This document shows positions 58,377 through 64,000 of a stretch of 64,000 bases of DNA, piece after piece (position 1 is the first letter of the stretch; each line of letters begins with the position of its first letter). Made by a program: the position numbers and the translations under genes. Location of the stretch: contig CAWGRH010000019.1 of assembly GCA_963824905.1 (NCBI GenBank), positions 62,001 through 126,000 on the forward strand, given 5' to 3'. This DNA comes from JAJPKK01 sp963824905 (GTDB lineage Bacteria > Pseudomonadota > Alphaproteobacteria > Rhizobiales > Xanthobacteraceae). The notes under the pieces were generated by a model, which was not told the DNA's origin, did not search any database, and saw nothing but the letters and a program-made list of their open reading frames with translations.

Positions 58377-60110
58377 ATGCTGAAACGTCGTCATTGGGGA
58401 TTGCTGGCGACCGCGGCGGTTTTCGTTGCGGGCTCGGCCGGCGCGCAACAAGTCGACATTGCCACGGCTAAGGTCGAGCAGATGCAGCGGCAGATGCAGC
58501 AGCTGCAGGATCAGATGAAGCAGGTCAACAAGGACCTCGCGGAGGCCAAGAAGAAGGCGGCCGAAGCAAAGTCCGAGATCCCGCCGGCCTTCAACGGCGC
58601 CTATGGCGCGGACCTCAAGCCGTTCCCGGCCAAGGCGCCGAGCATCGTCGACAAGGTGAAGCTCACCTGGGGCGGTTACTTCTCGGCCGATGGGGTGTGG
58701 CGGGACCACTCCACGGTGCAGGACAGCAATACGTCGTTCGCCGCGATACCGTATCCGTTCCAGCCGACCTACGGTGAGCACGAGTTCCGCGCCAGCGCCC
58801 GCCAGAGCCGGATTTCGCTCCTCATCGAAGGCCCGCTCACCCCGACCCAGAAGCTCTCGGGCTACTTCGAGATGGACTTCCAGGGCGCCGCGCCGACCGC
58901 GAATTTCAACGAGAGCAACAGCTGGACGCCGCGCCTGCGCCAAGCTTTCTTCGCTTATGACAACCTCGACTCGGGCTTCCATTTCCTCGCCGGTCAAGCC
59001 TGGAGCTTGGCCACCCAGACCACCGTCGACATGACGCCGCGGAAGGAGAACGCCCCGATCGTGATCGATGGGGCCTACGTCCCCGGTTTTGACTACACCC
59101 GCAACTGGCAACTGCGTTTTGTGCAAGACATTGCGCCCTGGATGTCGGTCGGCGCATCGGTCGAAGCTCCGGCTGCGCTGGTCTATGCCGGCACCGGCGC
59201 GATCGCGAACGGCGGGACAGCCAACGGCTGGATCGTGAACTTCGCAAATCCCGGAGCCGGCACTCTGAACAACGCCGGCAGCTTCACGGCGGATACCATT
59301 CCAGACGTCATCGCCAAGGTTGCCTTTGATCCGGGCTGGGGTCACTACGAAGCGTTCGGCATTGCGCGCTTCTTCAACGATAACGTGTATAATTGCCCGG
59401 TTAACGATATCAGCACGGTCGCCGGCACGGTCGGAACCTGTCTTCTCGCGGGCGCGGGGTCATCGTTCCCCGGTTCGGCACACCAGAAGACCACCCTTGG
59501 TGACGGCGTCGGCGGTTCGGTGTTGTTGCCGGTTATTTCGAAGTACCTCGACGTGACGGCTTCGGCCATGTACGGCCGGGGCATCGGTCGCTACGGCGCG
59601 TCCCAGCTGTCCGACGTGTATGTCGGGACGGACGGTTCACTGCAAACGATCACGGCCTTCCATGGCCTCGTTGGCGCCATCCTCCACCCCTGGGCGGGTC
59701 TCGATATCTACGGTTATGCCGGCATCGAAAAGGAAGCGTCGGCCGTTTGGGCGAACGCGGCTGGTATTGGTGGTGTTTCCGGCTTCGGCAACCCGAACGT
59801 GATCAACGGGGGCTGCTACTTCCCGACAGCAGCTACATTCAGCGTCACTACCAATCCTGCCATGAGCGGGAATTGTGCCGCCGTGAACAAGCTGGTCTCG
59901 GGAACTACCCTTGGCTTCTGGCAGGACGTCTACAAGGGTCCGATGGGCCGGGTCGCCACCGGCCTTCAGTGGGAGTGGATCCATCGCGAAAGCTTCGCGG
60001 GCTACGGCGTTGTTGCCGCTTCGGCCACCAGCCCCGCTCTCGCAGGCGTCGGTGCGGTCCACACCGACGACAATATGGTCCTGGCCTCGGTGCGTTGGTA
60101 TCCGTTCTGA
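58377..60110 (+). CDS. Outer-membrane porin with N-terminal coiled coil
   Basis: A 577-residue outer-membrane protein with a signal peptide (MLKRRHWGLLATAAVFVAGSAGAQ) and a heptad-like coiled coil (VEQMQRQMQQLQDQMKQVNK, continuing to about residue 65). The beta-barrel is built from alternating strands, e.g. LTWGGYFSADGVWRDHS, EHEFRASARQSRISLLIEG and KLSGYFEMDFQGA, and ends in the aromatic strand VLASVRWYPF, with terminal Phe as needed for BAM insertion. It resembles rhizobial/caulobacterial porins and OprP-like proteins; substrate unknown. AGGAGAGTTGG precedes the ATG at 58377. It sits between nrdR and ribD. Confidence 0.85.
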   Translation: MLKRRHWGLLATAAVFVAGSAGAQQVDIATAKVEQMQRQMQQLQDQMKQVNKDLAEAKKKAAEAKSEIPPAFNGAYGADLKPFPAKAPSIVDKVKLTWGGYFSADGVWRDHSTVQDSNTSFAAIPYPFQPTYGEHEFRASARQSRISLLIEGPLTPTQKLSGYFEMDFQGAAPTANFNESNSWTPRLRQAFFAYDNLDSGFHFLAGQAWSLATQTTVDMTPRKENAPIVIDGAYVPGFDYTRNWQLRFVQDIAPWMSVGASVEAPAALVYAGTGAIANGGTANGWIVNFANPGAGTLNNAGSFTADTIPDVIAKVAFDPGWGHYEAFGIARFFNDNVYNCPVNDISTVAGTVGTCLLAGAGSSFPGSAHQKTTLGDGVGGSVLLPVISKYLDVTASAMYGRGIGRYGASQLSDVYVGTDGSLQTITAFHGLVGAILHPWAGLDIYGYAGIEKEASAVWANAAGIGGVSGFGNPNVINGGCYFPTAATFSVTTNPAMSGNCAAVNKLVSGTTLGFWQDVYKGPMGRVATGLQWEWIHRESFAGYGVVAASATSPALAGVGAVHTDDNMVLASVRWYPF

Positions 60111-60136
60111 GCCTGCAGTCACACGCATCGGATTGG

Positions 60137-60167
60137 GGGGCGGCCGGTCGGCCGCCCCTTTTCTTTT
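60137..60167 (+). terminator. Rho-independent terminator of the porin gene
   Basis: A perfect 10-bp stem, GGGGCGGCCG with CGGCCGCCCC, is followed by TTTTCTTTT. It starts 27 bases after the porin stop and isolates that transcript from the riboflavin genes. Confidence 0.93.
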
Positions 60168-60290
60168 CAGGGGCCACAAACGCGCCTGAGGGTGGATTTT
60201 GCCTCCCAGATGCCGCAAAGACGGGCGCTCGGCGCGCTTTCGCCGGGCGCCTTCGGCGCCCCGGCCGGCGCGACGGATGGATCCGACGCG

Positions 60291-61425
60291 ATGGCCTTTT
60301 CTCCACACGACGAGCGGTCTGACGAGCGGTTCATGGACCTCGCGCTCGCGCTCGGCCGGCGCGGGCTCGGCAATGCGTGGCCCAATCCCGCGGTCGGTGC
60401 CGTCGTGGTCGATGCCGCGGGTGACGTGCCGGTGATCGTCGGCCGCGGCTGGACGCAGCCCGGCGGGCGCCCTCATGCCGAAGTCGAGGCGCTGGCGCGG
60501 GCGGGCTCCCGCGCCCGCGGGGCGACGCTCTATGTGACGCTCGAGCCGTGCTCCCATCATGGCCAGACGCCGCCTTGCGCGGACGCCATCATCGCCGCGG
60601 GGATCGCGCGGGTGGTGTCGGCAATCGAAGACCCCAATCCGGAGGTGGCGGGGGAGGGCCACGCGCGGCTGCGCGCCCGCGGCATCACGGTCGAGGTCGG
60701 CCTGCGCGAAGCGGAGGCCCGGCGCGTCCATGCCGGCCACTTCCGCCGGGTGCGCGACGGCCGGCCCCACGTGACCCTGAAGCTCGCGGTGTCGGCTGAC
60801 GGCAAGGCAGGGCTTGCCGGCCGCAAGCCCGCGGCGATCACCGGCGAACGCGCGCGGGCGCGCGTCCACCTGATGCGCGCCATGAACGACGCGATCCTGA
60901 TCGGCATCGGGACCGCGCTCGCCGACGACCCGCAGCTCACCAGCCGGCTGCCGGGCACGCAAGCGCGCTCGCCCGTGCGGGTCGTGCTCGACACTGCGCT
61001 GCGCCTGCCGGAGACGAGTGCGCTCGTCCAGACCGCCGCGCAGACACCGGTCTGGGTGTTCGCCGGCACCGGTGCGGATGCGCAGGCCGAGCGGCGACTC
61101 TCCCGGTATGAAGTCGAGGTGCTGCGCGTCCCCGCGGCGGCGGGGCGTATCGATCTCTCCGCCATGCTGCATGTCCTCGGCGACCGCGGCGTCACCCGGC
61201 TGATGGTCGAGGGCGGACCGATTCTCGGCCGCAGCCCTCCTGAGCGCAGACCTCGTCGACGAGGCTGCGATCTTCCGCGGCGACGTCACGATCGGACCAA
61301 CCGGCATCGACGCGCTGGAAGGTCTGCCGCTGTCGGCGGTGACGGCCTCGCCGCGCTTCGTCTCGCGCGGGGTCGAGGCGGTAGGCGTGGACCGTCTGGA
61401 AACGTTCGAGAGGGCACGGTCGTGA
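60291..61425 (+). pseudogene. ribD: Riboflavin biosynthesis protein RibD, interrupted by one frameshift
   Basis: RibD performs deamination and reduction in riboflavin synthesis. The deaminase domain is complete (RFMDLALALGRRGLGNAWPNP, GGRPHAEVEAL and LEPCSHHGQTPPC with zinc ligands). The reductase domain runs through VTLKLAVSADGK, NDAILIGIGTALADDP and TRLMVEGGP. Directly after GGPIL, near 61228-61232, the frame shifts by one base; the neighbouring frame continues as AAALLSADLVDEAAIFRG and ends at 61425. One extra G explains it. Joined, the protein would be ~377 residues, a normal length. Because ribE, ribH and nusB downstream are intact, a sequencing error is likely. The start is uncertain (ATG 60291 or GTG 60192). 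Confidence 0.85.
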
Positions 61426-61529
61426 CTGCGGATGTAGCGGACGCGGTTGCGGCGGTTTCATCGATTCCAGGGTCCCGGCGCGCCGCGCTCATGCGCACCG
61501 CGTTTCGTCCAACCTGAAGGCAAACACAA

Positions 61530-62132
61530 ATGTTCACCGGCATCGTCACCGACATCGGCGAAGTGGTTGCGGTGCATCCCCGCGCCGATGATCTGCGTCG
61601 CCTCAAGATCGCCTGCCACTATGAGCGCGCCGGCATCGCCGATGGTGCTTCGATTGCCTGCAATGGGGTCTGCCTCACCGTGGTCGGTGCCGGCGAGGAG
61701 GATGGGCACACCTGGTTCTCCGCCGATGCCGCCGCCGAGACGCTCGCCGTCACCACGGCGGGAAGCTGGCGGGTCGGCACGCGGCTCAATCTCGAGCGCT
61801 CGCTGCGCATCGGGGACGAGCTCGGCGGCCACATCGTGGCTGGTCATGTGGACGGAGTCGCCGAGCTCGTCGGGCGCGACGATCTCGGCGACATGGCGCG
61901 CCTCGTGCTTGTGGCGCCGGCGGCGCTGTCGCGCTTCATCGCCGTCAAGGGCTCGGTCGCCCTCGACGGCGTATCGCTCACCGTCAACGAAGTGGCGGGC
62001 GATCAATTCTCCGTGCTGATCATTCCCCACACCCTCACTGTGACCACGTTCGGTGCGCTCGCCTCGGGAGACTTCGTCAATCTCGAGGTCGACCTGATGG
62101 CGCGCTATGTCGCACGCTTATCGGGCATGTGA
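61530..62132 (+). CDS. ribE: Riboflavin synthase, alpha chain
   Basis: A 200-residue riboflavin synthase catalysing dismutation of two 6,7-dimethyl-8-ribityllumazines. It starts MFTGIVTDIGEV and has two similar lumazine-binding halves: IACNGVCLTVVGAG with GDELGGHIVAGHVDG in the first, and VALDGVSLTVNEV with FVNLEVDLMARYVAR in the second. It lies 104 bases after ribD and 73 bases before ribH. Confidence 0.95.
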   Translation: MFTGIVTDIGEVVAVHPRADDLRRLKIACHYERAGIADGASIACNGVCLTVVGAGEEDGHTWFSADAAAETLAVTTAGSWRVGTRLNLERSLRIGDELGGHIVAGHVDGVAELVGRDDLGDMARLVLVAPAALSRFIAVKGSVALDGVSLTVNEVAGDQFSVLIIPHTLTVTTFGALASGDFVNLEVDLMARYVARLSGM

Positions 62133-62205
62133 ACGTCGCGCTTGCTAGCGGTGGCGTCGGCTTGGTACTGACGGCGCCGGTTCACTTCTCCGTTGATGGA
62201 CACGC

Positions 62206-62703
62206 ATGGTCGAGGCGCGCAGACGCAGGCAGGCACCGGACGCGCCTCTCGACGGCGTGCGCATCCTCATCGTCGAGTCCGGCTACTACGAGGACATCGC
62301 CGATATGCTGCTCGCAGGCGCCCGGCGCGCGCTCGATGCAGCCGGCGCGGTCTATGATGTGGTCACTGTGCCTGGCGCGCTCGAAATTCCGCAGGCGGTC
62401 TCGTTTGCGCTCAAGTCTTCGCGTGGCACAGCTTATCAAGGCGTGGTGGCGCTCGGCTGCGTCATTCGCGGCGAGACGAGCCACTACGACATCGTCGCCG
62501 GCGAGTTGGCGCGCGCGCTGATGGACATCGGCATCGCGACCGGGGTGCCGGTCGGCAACGGCATCCTCACCGTCGATACGCCCGAGCAGGCGCGCCGCCG
62601 CGCCGACCCCGACGGTGGCGACAAGGGCGGCACCGCCGCTGCCGCCGCGCTCGCGCTCGTCCGTCTCAAGCGAGGCGGGATTCCCCCGGCCAAGCCGCAA
62701 TGA
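62206..62703 (+). CDS. ribH: 6,7-dimethyl-8-ribityllumazine synthase
   Basis: A 165-residue lumazine synthase. ILIVESGYYEDIADMLLAGA is the N-terminal strand-helix, VPGALEIPQAVSFALKS the substrate-binding loop, and GCVIRGETSHYDIVAGE contains the catalytic His. GVPVGNGILTVDTPEQA is also diagnostic. The stop overlaps the nusB start (ATGA). Confidence 0.95.
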   Translation: MVEARRRRQAPDAPLDGVRILIVESGYYEDIADMLLAGARRALDAAGAVYDVVTVPGALEIPQAVSFALKSSRGTAYQGVVALGCVIRGETSHYDIVAGELARALMDIGIATGVPVGNGILTVDTPEQARRRADPDGGDKGGTAAAAALALVRLKRGGIPPAKPQ

Positions 62704-63209
62704 CCCGCGCGCCGCAAAAGGCGGCCGGTCCGCGCAAGGCCAATCGCCGCGGCGCGGCGCGGCTTGCCGCGGTGCAGGCGCTCTATCAGATGGACATGGC
62801 GGGCGCCGGCCTCAACGAGATCCTGGCGCAGTTCGAAAGCCACTGGCTCGGCCGCGAGGTCGAAGGCGAGCAGTATCTGCCCGCGGAAGCAGCGTTCTTC
62901 CGCGATATCGTCTCCGGCGTGGTGGCGACCCAGCGCGCCCTCGATCCGAAGGTCGACGAGGCGCTGGCGACGTCCTGGCCGCTCAAGCGCATCGAGGCGA
63001 TCCTGCGCTCGGTCCTGCGCGCCGGCGCTTGGGAGCTCGAGACGCGCACCGACATCCCGGCGCGGGTGATCGTCTCGGAATATGTCGACGTTGCGAATGC
63101 CTTCGTCGACAAGACCGAGACCGGCATGGTCAACGCCGTGCTCGACCAACTCGCTCGCAAGCTGCGGGGAGCGGAGTTTTCCAGCGCGGAGCCGTCCGAC
63201 CCGGCCTAA
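62700..63209 (+). CDS. nusB: Transcription antitermination factor NusB
   Basis: A 169-residue all-helical NusB that binds boxA RNA with NusE in rRNA antitermination. It begins with a basic leader and ARLAAVQALYQMDMAG. Core motifs are EAAFFRDIVSGVVATQRALD, WPLKRIEAILRSVLRAGAWEL and IPARVIVSEYVDVANAFVDK. Its linkage to ribH is conserved in proteobacteria. Confidence 0.96.
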   Translation: MTRAPQKAAGPRKANRRGAARLAAVQALYQMDMAGAGLNEILAQFESHWLGREVEGEQYLPAEAAFFRDIVSGVVATQRALDPKVDEALATSWPLKRIEAILRSVLRAGAWELETRTDIPARVIVSEYVDVANAFVDKTETGMVNAVLDQLARKLRGAEFSSAEPSDPA

Positions 63210-63221
63210 TTGGTTTGCCGC

Positions 63222-63354
63222 ATTCCCCCTCCCCACCCTCCCCCGCAAGCGGGGGAGACTGCCAAAGGCACGTCGCGTCCGAACCTTCGTCGGGCACGGC
63301 ATTGCAACTCCCTCTCCCGCTTGCGGGTCGCTTGCGGGGGACGGTGGGAGGGAG
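63222..63354. repeat. Paired REP-like palindrome (family A)
   Basis: ATTCCCCCTCCCCACCCTCC with CGCAAGCGGGGGAGA is followed by ACTCCCTCTCCCGCTTGCGG, then a partly duplicated GTCGCTTGCGGGGG and GGAGGGAG. It has the same motifs as 42151 and 19080 but in opposite order and with a small internal duplication. It lies between nusB and thiL. Confidence 0.8.
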
Positions 63355-63430
63355 CTCGCGGCGTCTCGGCCGAGTGACGCCCCCTCCGATAATGACTAAG
63401 CTCCCCGCGTAATCGCGCCGGCAGGAGGTC

Positions 63431-64000
63431 ATGGCGAAATCCGACCAAGGCTCGGCCGAGGACCGGCTGATCGCGACGTATTTCCGGCCGATCGCGACCC
63501 ATCCCGGCGCTCTGGGTCTTGCCGATGACGCTGCCGTCATCGCTCCGCCGGCGGGCTGCGATCTCGTGCTCACCACCGATGGCGTCATCGGCGGGGTGCA
63601 TTTCTTCCCCGACGATCCCGCCGACGCGGTGGCGCGGCGGGCGCTGCGCGTCAACCTGTCGGATCTCGCGGCGAAGGGCGCGGCGCCGCTCGGCTTCCTG
63701 ATGTCGATCGGCCTGCCGGCCGGCCTGCCGCCCGACTGGCTCAAGGCCTTCGCCCAGGCGCTGCGCGAGGACGCCGCGCATTATCGCTGCCCGCTGCTCG
63801 GCGGCGACACCGACCGCAGCCCTGGCGCCATCACGGTCTATATCTCGGCGTTCGGCACCGTGCCCCACGGCACCATGGTCCGCCGCGCCGGTGCGCGCGA
63901 AGGCGACCTCGTCGTGGTGACCGGCACCATCGGCGACGCCGCGCTCGGCCTCGCGCTGCGCCAGGACCCCACCGCGGCGGCGCGCTGGAAGCTCGACGAG
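63431..64000 (+). CDS. thiL: Thiamine-monophosphate kinase (partial, runs off the window)
   Basis: The first 190 codons of ThiL, which phosphorylates thiamine monophosphate to the diphosphate cofactor. It starts MAKSDQGSAEDRLIATYF with GGAGG before the ATG. ALGLADDAAVIAPP and LTTDGVIGGVHFF carry metal-binding Asp residues, then VNLSDLAAKGAAPLGFLMSI and LLGGDTDRSPGAITV, all diagnostic of the AIR-synthase-like fold. It ends the nrdR/rib/nusB/thiL order at the window edge. Confidence 0.95.
   Translation, partial: MAKSDQGSAEDRLIATYFRPIATHPGALGLADDAAVIAPPAGCDLVLTTDGVIGGVHFFPDDPADAVARRALRVNLSDLAAKGAAPLGFLMSIGLPAGLPPDWLKAFAQALREDAAHYRCPLLGGDTDRSPGAITVYISAFGTVPHGTMVRRAGAREGDLVVVTGTIGDAALGLALRQDPTAAARWKLDE

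Noticed and set aside
59637..61307. A 556-codon minus-strand frame across the porin 3' end and ribD
   Set aside because: It crosses a strong terminator and two genes with clear motifs; the sequence is Arg/His/Pro-rich without domains.
60291..61425. Programmed ribosomal frameshift in ribD
   Set aside because: No slippery heptamer or downstream pseudoknot is visible at the shift, and RibD is not known to use recoding. A plain indel is simpler.

Overview
The window reads as chromosomal DNA of a GC-rich alphaproteobacterium of the order Hyphomicrobiales (Rhizobiales), most likely near the Nitrobacteraceae/Xanthobacteraceae. The support is a set of housekeeping gene orders typical of that group (dapA-smpB, rpoZ-rsh, pdxJ-acpS-lepB-rnc-era-recO, glyA-nrdR, ribE-ribH-nusB-thiL), an LdtR-type MarR regulator next to a DUF6163-like membrane protein, a Bpt-type leucyltransferase, a rhizobial porin with an N-terminal coiled coil, and many small secreted proteins and REP-like palindromes. 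The genus cannot be fixed from the sequence alone.

Layout. 1-6.4 kb: end of an exopolysaccharide cluster (Wzz/GumC tail, CelD-like GNAT), a tRNA-Cys with an odd anticodon loop, a class V aminotransferase, a Mop molybdate-binding protein, a broken amidohydrolase and a secreted metallo-beta-lactamase-fold protein. 6.7-13 kb: beta carbonic anhydrase, a glycine-zipper protein, a frameshifted ankyrin protein and several small unknown or secreted proteins. 13.4-17.2 kb: two TSUP-type exporters divergent from a sulfatase, probably an organosulfur locus. 17.3-18.6 kb: an IS4-type insertion sequence inside a REP-like palindrome. 19-25.4 kb: a ModA-like binding protein, gatB, a 27-residue lysine-rich peptide gene after a 630-base region without recognisable genes, and a glycosyltransferase. 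25.4-26.3 kb: a HigBA toxin-antitoxin pair lying between a 90-bp direct repeat made of tRNA-Ser sequence, with one intact and one broken copy. 27-49.7 kb: dense housekeeping genes for cell wall turnover, lysine synthesis, ribosome rescue, stringent response, pyridoxine and ACP maturation, protein secretion, RNA processing, DNA repair and topoisomerase IV. 49.9-57.6 kb: hemB, a FemAB-like acyltransferase, a HIBCH-like hydrolase, ldtR, glyA and nrdR. 58.4-64 kb: a porin, then the riboflavin/nusB/thiL operon, which leaves the window inside thiL.

A recurring oddity is that several otherwise normal genes are interrupted by a one-base shift (amidohydrolase twice, ankyrin protein, a small secreted protein, ribD) or have an abnormal end (recO, the sulfatase start). 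Since ribD is expected to be essential, sequencing or assembly indels are a serious explanation. That caveat also applies to the extra base in the tRNA-Cys anticodon loop. The most distinctive structural finding is the tRNA-Ser direct repeat around higBA. No CRISPR array, prophage or large biosynthetic cluster was seen.
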